A DNA stretch of 58,443 nt from a bacterium (GTDB lineage Bacteria; Actinomycetota; Acidimicrobiia; Spongiisociales; Spongiisociaceae). The notes below the pieces were generated by a model. That model saw only the letters and a list, made by a program, of their open reading frames with translations. It was not told where the DNA came from and did not search any database. This document shows positions 43,795 to 52,946 of the stretch, one piece after another. A program made the position numbers and the translations under genes. The stretch is taken from the NCBI GenBank assembly GCA_026710435.1, contig JAPOQZ010000170.1:1-58443 (forward strand). The letters run 5' to 3'. The number at the start of each line of letters is the position of its first letter. Positions within the stretch are counted from its first letter, which is position 1.

Positions 43795-45063
43795 ATGGCC
43801 ATCAAGTACGGCGAGGGAAGCGAGATCCTCAAGTGCAGCTTCTGCGGCCATTCGCAGAAGCAGGTCAAGAAGCTCATCGCAGGTCCGGGCGTCTACATAT
43901 GTGACGAATGCGTACTCCTGTGTACCGAGATCCTCGACGACGAGTTGGGTGGCAATCAGGCGGACCGGGCTACCGAACTGCCTAAGCCCGCCGAGGTCTT
44001 CGACTTTCTCGACGGGTACGTGATCGGCCAGGACCGGGCGAAGAAGGCGCTGTCGGTGGCGGTCTACAACCACTACAAGCGGATCCGGTCCGCATCCCCT
44101 CGCACGGACGACGTCGAACTCTCCAAGTCCAACATCCTGCTCATCGGCCCCACGGGCTGCGGGAAGACCCTGCTGGCGCAGACGTTGGCCCGGATGCTCA
44201 ACGTTCCCTTCGCCATAGCGGACGCCACCGCCCTAACCGAAGCGGGTTATGTGGGGGAGGATGTGGAGAACATCCTTCTCAAGCTGATCCAGGCCGCGGA
44301 CTACGATGTCAAACGGGCCGAGCAGGGCATCATCTACATCGATGAGATCGACAAGATCGCCCGCAAGGCCGAGAACCCGTCCATCACCCGCGACGTCTCG
44401 GGCGAAGGGGTCCAGCAGGCGCTTCTCAAGATCCTCGAAGGAACGGTTGCTTCGGTGCCGCCACAGGGGGGGCGCAAGCATCCCCACCAGGAGTTCATCC
44501 AGATCGACACGACCGATGTTCTGTTCATTTGCGGAGGGGCGTTCGCCGGGCTCGAGCAGGTGATCGGGCGGCGAGTGGGCAACCGCATCGTCGGTTTCGG
44601 CGCCGACTTGAGATCCAGGCAGGATCGGCCCAAGGACGATCTGCTTGCCGAGGTCATGCCCGACGACCTGATCAAGTACGGCTTGATTCCCGAGTTCATC
44701 GGCCGGCTCCCGATGGTGGCGACCGTGGATTCCCTGGATCGGGCCGCGCTCATCCGTATCCTGCAAGAGCCCCGGAACGCTCTGGTCAAGCAATACGCAA
44801 GGATCCTGGAGATGGACGGAGTCGAACTCGTTTTCGAGGACGACGCCATCGAGGCAATCGCCGACCAGGCGATGCTGCGGGGCACCGGCGCTCGCGGATT
44901 ACGGGCGATCATGGAGGAAGTCCTGCTCGACACGATGTACGAGCTTCCTTCACGGCCTGATATAGGCAGGGTGATGATCGACCGTCGCGTGGTGGAGGAA
45001 AAGGTAAACCCGGTTCTGCTGCCCCTACGAGAGATCGAGAAGCGTCGTGAGAGGAGCGCTTAG
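43795..45063 (+). CDS. clpX: Clp protease ATP-binding subunit ClpX
   Basis: AAA+ unfoldase that feeds ClpP. It has 422 residues. Zinc-binding domain with Cys14, Cys17, Cys36 and Cys39; Walker A GPTGCGKT at 118-125; Walker [11 protein letters not shown]; the IGF-like loop for ClpP docking appears as [10 protein letters not shown]; sensor 2 is [11 protein letters not shown]. It follows clpP by 2 bases. Confidence 0.97.
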   Translation: MAIKYGEGSEILKCSFCGHSQKQVKKLIAGPGVYICDECVLLCTEILDDELGGNQADRATELPKPAEVFDFLDGYVIGQDRAKKALSVAVYNHYKRIRSASPRTDDVELSKSNILLIGPTGCGKTLLAQTLARMLNVPFAIADATALTEAGYVGEDVENILLKLIQAADYDVKRAEQGIIYIDEIDKIARKAENPSITRDVSGEGVQQALLKILEGTVASVPPQGGRKHPHQEFIQIDTTDVLFICGGAFAGLEQVIGRRVGNRIVGFGADLRSRQDRPKDDLLAEVMPDDLIKYGLIPEFIGRLPMVATVDSLDRAALIRILQEPRNALVKQYARILEMDGVELVFEDDAIEAIADQAMLRGTGARGLRAIMEEVLLDTMYELPSRPDIGRVMIDRRVVEEKVNPVLLPLREIEKRRERSA

Positions 45064-45107
45064 TCGCCGGTCCCGTTGACCGGATCGGATCTGACTCGAC
45101 CCCTGAG

Positions 45108-47744
45108 ATGAATACCCGCCGCCCCGGTTCCCTGCAAGGAAGCTACGACCCGAAGGTTGTCGAGGCGCACTGGTACCCCGTCTGGGAGGAGTCCGGAGCT
45201 TTCAAGCCCGAGACCAACCCGGACGGCGAGCCGTTTGCCATCATGATTCCGCCCCCCAACGTGACCGGAGTGCTGCACATCGGCCATGCTCTGGATCACT
45301 CGATCCAGGACGCGATCATCCGGCGGAAACGGATGCAGGGATACGCAGCCCTCTGGCTTCCTGGGACCGACCATGCGGGGATCGCCACCCAGATGGTCGT
45401 CGAGCGAGAACTGGCCGAGGAAGGCCTTAGCCGTCATCAGTTGGGCCGGGACAGGTTCGTCGAACAGGTCTGGGTATGGAAGAGGCGTTCTGGGGGCGCG
45501 ATCACTCAGCAGATGCGGGCCCTGGGTGACTCCTGCGATTGGAGTAGGGAGCGGTTCACCCTCGACGAGGGTCTGTCGGCCGCGGTCCGCGAAGTGTTCG
45601 TGAGCCTCTACGAGAGAGGCTTGATCTACCGGGGCCATCGCATTATCAACTGGTCGCCCGGCCTCATGACCGCGATCTCGGACATCGAAGTCGAATACGA
45701 AGAGGTTGCGGGCCAGATGGTCCAGATCACCTACCCGTTCTCCGGCGGCGGTCCCGATGCCAGGGAAGGCATCACGGTCGCCACCACCAGGGCCGAGACC
45801 ATGCTGGGCGACACGGGTGTGGCCGTCCATCCCGAGGACGAGAGGTACCGTCACTTGATCGGGCGGACGGTCCGGCTACCGCTCATGGACCGTGATATTC
45901 CGATCGTCGCCGACGAGGCGGTCGATCCGGGGTTCGGGACGGGGGCGGTGAAGGTGACCCCCGCCCACGATCCTCTGGACTTCGAGATAGCCGGCCGGGC
46001 CGGCCTCGATCCGGTCCAGGTGATCGGCGAGGATGGCCGCATGACCGCAGCTGCCGGCCGCTTCGCCGGTCTGGACAGGTTCGAGGCCAGGGAGGGTGTG
46101 ATCGAAGCCCTGCGGCGGGGGGGGTACTTGGAGCGGATCGACGAATACGTGCATACCGTCGGCCACTGCTCCCGAAGCGGGGTGGCGATAGAACCCCTGC
46201 TCTCCCGCCAATGGTTCGTGAAGGTGGATGCTCTCATCGGTCCGGCTGTCGAGGCTGTTCGCTCCGACCTCTCCCGGTTCATCCCGAAGCGGTGGGAGAA
46301 GAACTACTTCCACTGGATGGAGAACCTCCACGACTGGTGCATAAGTCGCCAACTCTGGTGGGGACACCGGATACCCGCGTGGTACTGCGACACCGACGGA
46401 GCAGTGATGGTCGCAAGGGAACGCCCCGAGGGGTGCGACCGGTGCGGAGCAAGGGAACTGCGCGCCGAGGAGGATGTGCTGGACACCTGGTTCAGTTCCG
46501 CTCTCTGGCCCTTCAGTACTCTCGGATGGCCCCGGGACACCCCTGACCTGCGCCGCTTCTATCCCACCGATGTCCTAGTGACCGGATACGACATCATCTT
46601 CTTCTGGATAGCCAGGATGCTGAAGATGGGAATCGAGTTCGTCGGGGACGTCCCCTTCCGGGAGATTGTGATCCACGGCCTCGTCCGGGCGTCGGACGGC
46701 CGGAAGATGTCGAAGTCGCTCAACAACATCGTCGATCCGATGGAGATGGTCGAGCAGTACGGTGCCGATGCCCTCCGCCTGAGCCTGCTCCAGTCGGCGT
46801 CACCCGGGCACGACGTTCCCTTCGATGTCAAGTGGGTAGATGCCGCCCGGCGCTTCGGGAACAAGCTGTGGAACGCCGTCCGGTTCGGCCTCCTTCACAT
46901 CGAACCGGGAACGGTTCCTCCGGATGGCGGATACCCGGAGGATCCGGGTCCGGTCGATCGATGGATTCTGGGCCGCTTGGGAGAGGTGGGGGCCCGGGCG
47001 GATTCGTTGTTCGACAGCCACCGGCTGGCTGACGCCTTCTCGCTCCTCTACGCGTTTGCCTGGTCGGAGGTGTTCGACTGGTACCTGGAGATGTCGAAAC
47101 CCATACTCTCGGAAGGGGGACCGGAGGCTGAAGTCGCCCGCCGGACCCTTGGCGTCGTATTGCGTGACATCCTCAAGTTCTTCCATCCGGCCATCCCGTT
47201 CGTGACCGAGGAGCTGTACAGCCATCTGGCGGGTGATGTCCTGCTCATCACCTCGCCCTGGCCACAAATCCCCCGGTACAGTCCGCCGGAAGGTGTCGAG
47301 GACCTCCAGGAGTTGATCTCCGGTTTGAGGAGGTTCCGGTCGACTCACGGTCTTCCCGTTCGCCAGGAACTGCGCCCCATCCTCCATGATCCGGATGGAG
47401 TATGGGCGGACTGGTGGGCTCCGCAAATGTCAGCCCTGGCCGGCGCCACCGCAGTTGTCGCGGATCCCCCTCGAGGTCCGGGATACCTGCGGGTGACGGC
47501 CCGCACACTCGAGGCATTCATACCCTTCAGAGGCCTGATCGATGTCGATGGCGAGCGGAAGCGGCTCAGTCGGCGTATCGGGGAGGTCCGTTCCGCCCTC
47601 GAGCAGGCTGAACGGAAGCTCGCCAATCCCGCGTTCAGGCGTCGAGCTCCGGCAGCGGTCGTCGCGCGGGAAGAGGCGAAGGCGTCCGAGTCCGGCCGGC
47701 TCCTCCGTACCCTCTCCGAGCAACTCGAATCCTTGGGGACCTGA
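45108..47744 (+). CDS. valS: Valyl-tRNA synthetase
   Basis: Class I synthetase of 878 residues. HIGH is at 57-60 in NVTGVLHIGHALDHS, KMSKS at 533-537, the editing (CP1) domain carries VATTRAETMLGDTGVAV, and the C-terminal coiled coil is present (RKRLSRRIGEVRSALEQAERKL region given in part). The ATG at 45108 lacks a strong Shine-Dalgarno; CCTGAG precedes it. It follows clpX by 44 bases and is followed by folC, the common valS-folC order. Confidence 0.96.
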   Translation: MNTRRPGSLQGSYDPKVVEAHWYPVWEESGAFKPETNPDGEPFAIMIPPPNVTGVLHIGHALDHSIQDAIIRRKRMQGYAALWLPGTDHAGIATQMVVERELAEEGLSRHQLGRDRFVEQVWVWKRRSGGAITQQMRALGDSCDWSRERFTLDEGLSAAVREVFVSLYERGLIYRGHRIINWSPGLMTAISDIEVEYEEVAGQMVQITYPFSGGGPDAREGITVATTRAETMLGDTGVAVHPEDERYRHLIGRTVRLPLMDRDIPIVADEAVDPGFGTGAVKVTPAHDPLDFEIAGRAGLDPVQVIGEDGRMTAAAGRFAGLDRFEAREGVIEALRRGGYLERIDEYVHTVGHCSRSGVAIEPLLSRQWFVKVDALIGPAVEAVRSDLSRFIPKRWEKNYFHWMENLHDWCISRQLWWGHRIPAWYCDTDGAVMVARERPEGCDRCGARELRAEEDVLDTWFSSALWPFSTLGWPRDTPDLRRFYPTDVLVTGYDIIFFWIARMLKMGIEFVGDVPFREIVIHGLVRASDGRKMSKSLNNIVDPMEMVEQYGADALRLSLLQSASPGHDVPFDVKWVDAARRFGNKLWNAVRFGLLHIEPGTVPPDGGYPEDPGPVDRWILGRLGEVGARADSLFDSHRLADAFSLLYAFAWSEVFDWYLEMSKPILSEGGPEAEVARRTLGVVLRDILKFFHPAIPFVTEELYSHLAGDVLLITSPWPQIPRYSPPEGVEDLQELISGLRRFRSTHGLPVRQELRPILHDPDGVWADWWAPQMSALAGATAVVADPPRGPGYLRVTARTLEAFIPFRGLIDVDGERKRLSRRIGEVRSALEQAERKLANPAFRRRAPAAVVAREEAKASESGRLLRTLSEQLESLGT

Positions 47745-47789
47745 GCCAGGCTGTGTGGAGTACCCACTGATGGCGCCGGTTCAGCACCC

Positions 47790-49112
47790 ATGAACTACGA
47801 CGAGGCGATCGCGTATCTCGACCGCCACATCGAACTGGGTTGGAAGCCGGGGCTGGAGCGGATCGAGCGGTTGACCGAATTGATGGGGTCGCCCCAGCGC
47901 CGCTACCCGGTGATCCACGTTGCAGGGACCAACGGTAAGACGACCGTGACCCGGGCGGCCGCTTCGATCGTCAACGCCCTGGGACTCAAGGCCGGAACCT
48001 ACACGTCCCCACACCTGGATCGGGTCGAGGAGCGGTTTGCGGTGTCGGGCGAGGACGCCACGCCCGAGCAGTTCGCGCAAGCCGTGGACGATGTCGCGGC
48101 CTTTGTCGACTTGCTTGAGATCCAGACCGGCGAGCGCGCCACCTACTTCGAGCTCACGACAGCCGCCGCCTTTGCGCACTTCGCCAACGAGGCGGCAGAT
48201 GTCGGTGTTGTCGAAGTGGGGATGGGCGGGCGCCTCGACGCCACCAACGTTCTCGAGGCCGAGGTGGCGGTCCTGACCGGAGTCTCGATCGACCATGCCG
48301 AGTACCTCGGGCACACGCCGGTCGATATCGCCGGGGAGAAACTGGCCATCGTCAAGTCAGGGGCTGTCCTCGTTACGGGGGAACTCACCGACGAGGTCGC
48401 TTCAGTAGCTGACAGGAGAGTGGAACGTGTCGCAACCTTGCGCAGGACGTTGGGGCGGGACTTTCGAATCGAGGACCTACGCATGTCCGTCGGAGGTTGG
48501 GCGATGGACGTCGACGGGATCTACGGACGTTACGAGGACCTATACGTGCCGCTTCACGGTCGGCACCAGGCTTCCAACGCTGCGGTTGCGGTGGCAGCGG
48601 TCGAAGAACTCCTGAGCCGGTCCCTCCCTGTTGAAGCCGTCCAGGAAGGCCTGGCCACTTTGGCGGTCCCTGCCCGGATCGAAGTCATGGACCACTCCCC
48701 CCTGGTGTTGATCGACGGCGCCCACAATCCGGAGGGCTGCGAGGGCCTGGTTCGGACGATGCTGGAGGAGTTTCGCCCGATGGCGTGGACGTTGGTGGTC
48801 GGCGCCTTCCGGGATAAGGATCTCCCCTCGATGTTGCGTCCCTTTGCCGGCCTTACCGCCAGGGTCATAGCGACGCGAGTGGATCACCCGAGAGCTGCGG
48901 ACCCCGTCGATATCGTGAGGCTTGTCGACAGGATGCTCCCCGGCGTGCCGGTCTCCTCGACGGGTGACGTTGCGGCGGCGCTCGAGTTGGCAAGGGAGTG
49001 GACAGGTCCCGACGAGGCAATCGTGGTGGCCGGCTCGCTCTATGTGGCGGGTGAAGCCCGTTCGATCATCTTGTCGGAGGAGAGTGCCGGTGTACGAAAC
49101 GACTGCGGATAG
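47790..49112 (+). CDS. folC: Folylpolyglutamate synthase / dihydrofolate synthase
   Basis: Adds glutamate to folates, and possibly to dihydropteroate. It has 440 residues. The Mur-ligase-type P-loop is VAGTNGKTTVTRAA; metal and ATP residues are in FELTTAAAFAHFA and GVVEVGMGGRLDATNV; VSIDHAEYLGHT and LIDGAHNPEGCEGL are family signatures. It lies 45 bases downstream of valS. Confidence 0.93.
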   Translation: MNYDEAIAYLDRHIELGWKPGLERIERLTELMGSPQRRYPVIHVAGTNGKTTVTRAAASIVNALGLKAGTYTSPHLDRVEERFAVSGEDATPEQFAQAVDDVAAFVDLLEIQTGERATYFELTTAAAFAHFANEAADVGVVEVGMGGRLDATNVLEAEVAVLTGVSIDHAEYLGHTPVDIAGEKLAIVKSGAVLVTGELTDEVASVADRRVERVATLRRTLGRDFRIEDLRMSVGGWAMDVDGIYGRYEDLYVPLHGRHQASNAAVAVAAVEELLSRSLPVEAVQEGLATLAVPARIEVMDHSPLVLIDGAHNPEGCEGLVRTMLEEFRPMAWTLVVGAFRDKDLPSMLRPFAGLTARVIATRVDHPRAADPVDIVRLVDRMLPGVPVSSTGDVAAALELAREWTGPDEAIVVAGSLYVAGEARSIILSEESAGVRNDCG

Positions 49113-49296
49113 CGTGAACGTTGCCCAGTTCTGATCGGAGGAACGTTTGGCGGCGGGACGACCATCCCGGGATGAAGTGGTGCCGTCTTGAAGGTTTTTT
49201 TTCGCACTCTCCTAGTATTCGACTTCCCCAACAGGGGACTTGCGGTGATGTTGTTCAGCCGATCATGCCCGCCGCGGCATGAGAAGGGAAACCGAT
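49113..49296 (+). promoter_or_regulatory. folC-ndk intergenic region with candidate promoter
   Basis: A run of eight T at 49194-49202 follows a weak hairpin (CATCCCGGGATG) and may end the folC transcript. TAGTAT at 49213-49218 is a candidate -10 for ndk, with TTGAAG 19 bases upstream as a loosely spaced -35. GAAGGGAAA lies before the ndk ATG. Confidence 0.4.
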
Positions 49297-49707
49297 ATGC
49301 CCCACCAGAGAACCTTCGTCATGGTCAAGCCCGACGGTGTGCGACGCCGGCTGGTCGGCGACGTCATCTCCCGATTCGAAGCGAAGGGGCTATCCTTGGA
49401 GCGACTCCGGATGAGGATTCCGGACGAGGCACTTGCCGCTCACCACTATGCAGAGCATCGGCAGAGAGAGTTCTATCCTTCTCTATTGGCTTTTATAACA
49501 TCCGGACCAGTCGTTGCCATGCAGTGGTCAGGCGAGTCGGCCATCGCTGTGGCGCGGACGATGATGGGGAGTACCAACCCCGTCCAGGCCGCGCCAGGCA
49601 CGATCCGGGGCGACTTCGGGCTCGACGTGCAGGAGAACATCGTGCACGGATCGGACAGTCCCGAGAGTGCTGAACGCGAGTTGGGCCTCTGGTTCGGAGA
49701 GGGGTGA
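49297..49707 (+). CDS. ndk: Nucleoside diphosphate kinase
   Basis: Interconverts nucleoside di- and triphosphates. It has 136 residues, the standard length. N-terminal RTFVMVKPDGVRR, the Arg/Lys phosphate contacts, and the active-site histidine in NIVHGSDSPESAERELGLWF are all present; VAMQWSGESAIAVAR corresponds to the conserved GPV-M-WEG segment with Gln-Trp-Ser in place of Val-Trp-Glu. ATG 49297 is preferred to 49279 because it follows a ribosome binding site. Confidence 0.95.
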   Translation: MPHQRTFVMVKPDGVRRRLVGDVISRFEAKGLSLERLRMRIPDEALAAHHYAEHRQREFYPSLLAFITSGPVVAMQWSGESAIAVARTMMGSTNPVQAAPGTIRGDFGLDVQENIVHGSDSPESAERELGLWFGEG

Positions 49708-49757
49708 ACGGACCGGCGGCCATTGCTTCCGCGGATCACCGGAGCCTTGGCCCGCAC

Positions 49758-49763
49758 TAGAAT
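49758..49763 (+). promoter_or_regulatory. Candidate -10 box of mreB
   Basis: TAGAAT lies 30 bases before the mreB ATG at 49794 in the 86-base gap after ndk. A clear -35 is not seen. Confidence 0.4.
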
Positions 49764-49793
49764 GACCTACCGACTCCAGATCGGGACGCCGCT

Positions 49794-50825
49794 ATGGCCG
49801 ACAACCTTTTCACAATCGCCGGCCAGGACATGGCGGTCGATCTGGGAACCGCCAACACCCTCGTCTACGTACGCAACCGTGGGGTGGTCCTGAACGAGCC
49901 GTCGGTGGTCGCCATCAACACCCACACCAACGAGGCGCTGGCGGTGGGGATGGACGCCAAGCGGATGATCGGCCGCACCCCGTCCTACGTCAAGGCGATC
50001 CGTCCGCTACGCGACGGGGTGATCGCTGACTTCGACATCACCGAGCGGATGCTTCGATATTTCATCCAGAGGGTTCACAGGCGCCGGTGGGCCAAGCCCC
50101 GGATCGTCATCTGCGTACCTTCGGGTATCACCGGAGTCGAGAGACGCGCAGTCGAGGAGGCGGCTTACCATGCAGGCGCCCGCAGGGCCTTCACCATCGA
50201 CGAGCCGATGGCTGCGGCTATCGGGTGTGCCCTTCCGGTCAATGAGCCGATCGGCTCGATGGTTGTCGACGTGGGGGGTGGCACCACGGAAGTGGCGGTC
50301 ATCGCGCTGGGGGGAATCGTCGTCTCCAAGAGCATCCGGGTTGGGGGCGATGAGATGGACGAGCGGATCGTCGAGTGGGTCAAGAAGGAACACAACCTGC
50401 TGCTCGGGCTACGGACAGCCGAGCAGATCAAGATGACCATCGGTTCCGCCTATCCCTTCCACGACGAACCGAACGCCGAGATCCGAGGCAGGGACCTCAT
50501 GTCAGGACTCCCGAAGACGATCCTCGTATCGGCTGCCGAGATTAGGACCGCCATCGAGGAGCCCGTGTCACAGATAATCGACTCGGTTCGTGTCACGCTC
50601 GACAACACGCCACCCGAATTGGCGGCCGACCTGATGGACACCGGAATCGTCATAACCGGTGGCGGAGCGTTGTTGAAGGCCATGACCCATCGGATAGCCT
50701 TCGAGACCGGGATGATGGTCCGGGTAGCCGATCGGCCCCTCCAGTCGGTTGTCATAGGGTCGGGTAAGTGCCTGGAAGAGTACGAGGTGCTTCACAACCT
50801 GCTCGACTCCTCCGGGCGTCCCTGA
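49794..50825 (+). CDS. mreB: Rod shape-determining protein MreB
   Basis: Actin-like filament that guides lateral wall synthesis. It has 343 residues. ATPase motifs: AVDLGTANTLVYV (phosphate 1), MVVDVGGGTTEVAVI (phosphate 2) and the adenosine motif GIVITGGGALLKAM. The amphipathic N-terminus FTIAGQD replaces the usual longer leader. It heads the mreB-mreC-mreD-PBP2-rodA cluster, but 595 bases with an R3 element separate it from mreC. Confidence 0.96.
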   Translation: MADNLFTIAGQDMAVDLGTANTLVYVRNRGVVLNEPSVVAINTHTNEALAVGMDAKRMIGRTPSYVKAIRPLRDGVIADFDITERMLRYFIQRVHRRRWAKPRIVICVPSGITGVERRAVEEAAYHAGARRAFTIDEPMAAAIGCALPVNEPIGSMVVDVGGGTTEVAVIALGGIVVSKSIRVGGDEMDERIVEWVKKEHNLLLGLRTAEQIKMTIGSAYPFHDEPNAEIRGRDLMSGLPKTILVSAAEIRTAIEEPVSQIIDSVRVTLDNTPPELAADLMDTGIVITGGGALLKAMTHRIAFETGMMVRVADRPLQSVVIGSGKCLEEYEVLHNLLDSSGRP

Positions 50826-50999
50826 GGATCACGCGACTCTATCCGCGGTAGTCGGCTACCGTGGGCCAACCACGACCTCTCCGGGACGGCGGGGAGATAG
50901 GCCCTGCACCGGATCTTTCTGCCAAAGACCCGGTGCAATTGGGTTCGCCCCCTACCTCGCGGAGCTTGTATGAGGTGGTTTGCCTGGCAGCGAACGCCG
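50826..50999. other. Intergenic between mreB and repeat R3
   Basis: 174 bases. CCGGATCTTTCTGCC and AAGACCCGGTG-type segments near 50910-50935 could form a short hairpin (CACCGGATCTT / AAGACCCGGTG). No gene recognised. Confidence 0.3.
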
Positions 51000-51106
51000 C
51001 TAGGAGGGTGCTGAACAATGACGATTGCTCGGGCCTGCCGCCCGCCGGCTCAGGCATTTTGCGGCCGGTTGGCATGCCGCTGGCGGATTGCTCAGTACCC
51101 TCCTAG
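51000..51106 (+). mobile_element. Repeat family R3, complete copy between mreB and mreC (MITE-like)
   Basis: C-TAGGAGGGTGCTGAACAAT on the left and ATTGCTCAGTACCCTCCTA-G on the right, so the 4-base CTAG occurs at both edges. The inner parts GGGCCTGCCGCCCGCCGG and GGCCGGTTGGCATGCCGC are also roughly complementary, giving one long foldback. This is the best-preserved copy for defining the ends. Confidence 0.82.
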
Positions 51107-51420
51107 ATTGTCTTCGAGCACCCTCCCAACACGAGTTCACAGGAAGCTATGCAAAGGGTTCCGCGTTCGCCATCCGGTCCGCCGCGTCGGAGCCGACGCC
51201 TCGGGGTTCCTCCGTGGTGCGATAATGGGTCTTCACCTGGCGAAACATGGCATGCGGGATCACTTGGAGCGACAGCGATGACCGGGGTCTTCGCGAGGGG
51301 TGGCCGGAGGGGGGAGACGGCCCAAGACCATGACGCCCCAGCTATCCGGACACCTCTTGCGCGGTGCCCGCTCGATCGAGCGGGCTGCGATCGGAGAGAG
51401 CGGGACTTGGAGAGGCTCGG
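51107..51420 (+). promoter_or_regulatory. mreC upstream region with candidate -10 box
   Basis: 314 bases without a convincing gene. GATAAT at 51221-51226 is a plausible -10 that would give mreCD-PBP2-rodA its own promoter, with a leader of about 190 nt. TTGGAGAGG lies 5-13 bases before the mreC ATG. Just inside the region, AGCACCCTCCCAAC resembles another R3 edge. Confidence 0.35.
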
Positions 51421-52431
51421 ATGAGTACCGGGCTCGGGAGCGAGCGCCGCGGAATGGCCTCCACGCCCACGACGAGACCCGGTCCGAGCAGGGGGCGATC
51501 GAGAATACGGACCGACAGGTCGGCCCTCGTGGCCATAGTGCTCCTCGTCGTCTCGCTCCTGTTGATGACTTTCGATGTCCGTTCGTCGAGCGAAGGTCTC
51601 GGGGCGACGTTCCGCAACGGTGCCCAGTTCGTGGCTGCACCCCTCCAAGCGGGCATCAACGCTGTGGTGACGCCGGTGGTCGGGTTCGCCGATGGGCTCG
51701 CCAATCTGGCCGGTCTGCGGCAGGAGAACGAACGGCTCCGGGAACGGATCACAGAACTCGAAGGCGAGTTGATCCTGGTAGGACACCTGGAGGATCAGGT
51801 GGAGGAACTCAGCGTGCTGCTGGGCATGCGCTTGGAGGGCGATCTGCAGGAGTTGGCGATTGCCGCCGAAGTGACGGGAAGGGCGGGGAATCTTGACTCG
51901 ACCCTATTCATCAACCGTGGCACCGATGACGGAGTCCACCAAGGCCAGCCGGTTGTTGACGGTCGAGGTGCGCTGGTCGGCGTCGTGTCCGAGGCAGGCG
52001 AGAGGTCTTCGGTGGTGACTCCGATCACGTCTCGTCGCTCGCCTGCGGTGACGGTGCGACTGGCTGATAATCGCCGGGGGATCGTGGAGGGATTGGGAAC
52101 GGGTGGCCTGCAACTGTCCATCCTGGATGCCGACGCTCCCGTCGTCGAGGGTGAACTGCTGACCACATTCGGGCCTTTCGGAGAATCGGATGCGTATCCG
52201 AAGGGACTCTACGTGGGCACGGCTATCGAGTCGGCTTCGCCACAGTCGGGGGTGATTCGCGTGGACGTGGAACCTGTAGGCGACCTCGAACGGGTCGAGT
52301 ACGTGGGCGTCATCCCCTGGCCGCCTTCGCCGGACCAACTGGCTGAAGATGCCAGGAGGGGCACCATCCCTAGCGATGCAGCGGAGAACTCCGACGCAGC
52401 CGATGGGCAACCCACGGGGACCGGTCCATGA
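51421..52431 (+). CDS. mreC: Rod shape-determining protein MreC
   Basis: Bitopic scaffold linking MreB to the wall-synthesis enzymes. It has 336 residues: a basic cytoplasmic head with Arg/Ser/Thr/Pro (1-35), one membrane helix (VAIVLLVVSLLLMTF), a coiled coil (LRQENERLRERITELEGEL) and the double beta-barrel domain (STLFINRGTDDGVHQGQPVV; SPAVTVRLADNRRGIVEG). ATG 51421 follows a ribosome binding site; a frame extending to 51364 is not supported. It overlaps mreD by 4 bases. Confidence 0.93.
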   Translation: MSTGLGSERRGMASTPTTRPGPSRGRSRIRTDRSALVAIVLLVVSLLLMTFDVRSSSEGLGATFRNGAQFVAAPLQAGINAVVTPVVGFADGLANLAGLRQENERLRERITELEGELILVGHLEDQVEELSVLLGMRLEGDLQELAIAAEVTGRAGNLDSTLFINRGTDDGVHQGQPVVDGRGALVGVVSEAGERSSVVTPITSRRSPAVTVRLADNRRGIVEGLGTGGLQLSILDADAPVVEGELLTTFGPFGESDAYPKGLYVGTAIESASPQSGVIRVDVEPVGDLERVEYVGVIPWPPSPDQLAEDARRGTIPSDAAENSDAADGQPTGTGP

Positions 52432-52946
52432 ACGGCCCGCGTGTCCTCGTTTCGCTTCTACTGGTTCTGGCGGCTGTGCTGGTGCAGACGACCGTCTTTC
52501 ACAGCGTGCGTCCCTTCGGTGTCAGCCCTGACGTGGTTCTACTGGCGGTCATCGGCGCCGCCAGATGGGCGAAACCCGAAGTCGGTGTACTGCTGGGCTT
52601 TGCCGGCGGGCTGGTTCTCGACATGTTCGGAACAGCGCCCTTGGGTCTGAACGCCCTCGCCTTCACCCTCGCGGCCTACATGACGGTCAGGATAGGAGAC
52701 CGCTTCAACTACGGTCTGGCGTTCGCATTGTCCTCCGTCGGCGCGGTCACGTTCATCGGGTTGGCTACGGTAGCCCTCATCGGAACGATGTTCGGGGAGG
52801 GGACGCTCGGCTCCCCGGGGATACTGAAGACGCTGCTTCTCGTTCCGGTGTACAACATGGTCCTCAGCGTGGCGGTCTTGCCCCTTTTCGACCGGGTCGC
52901 CGCGGTCCCGTCAGCCGGGTATTCGGGCGTGGGAAGCCGTCCATGA
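52428..52946 (+). CDS. mreD: Rod shape-determining protein MreD
   Basis: Polytopic membrane protein of the elongasome. It has 172 residues with five to six predicted helices and the family pattern SPDVVLLAVIGAARWA, GLVLDMFGTAPLGLNALAF. It overlaps mreC and PBP2 by 4 bases each (ATGA), so the five genes are probably co-translated. Confidence 0.9.
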   Translation: MNGPRVLVSLLLVLAAVLVQTTVFHSVRPFGVSPDVVLLAVIGAARWAKPEVGVLLGFAGGLVLDMFGTAPLGLNALAFTLAAYMTVRIGDRFNYGLAFALSSVGAVTFIGLATVALIGTMFGEGTLGSPGILKTLLLVPVYNMVLSVAVLPLFDRVAAVPSAGYSGVGSRP

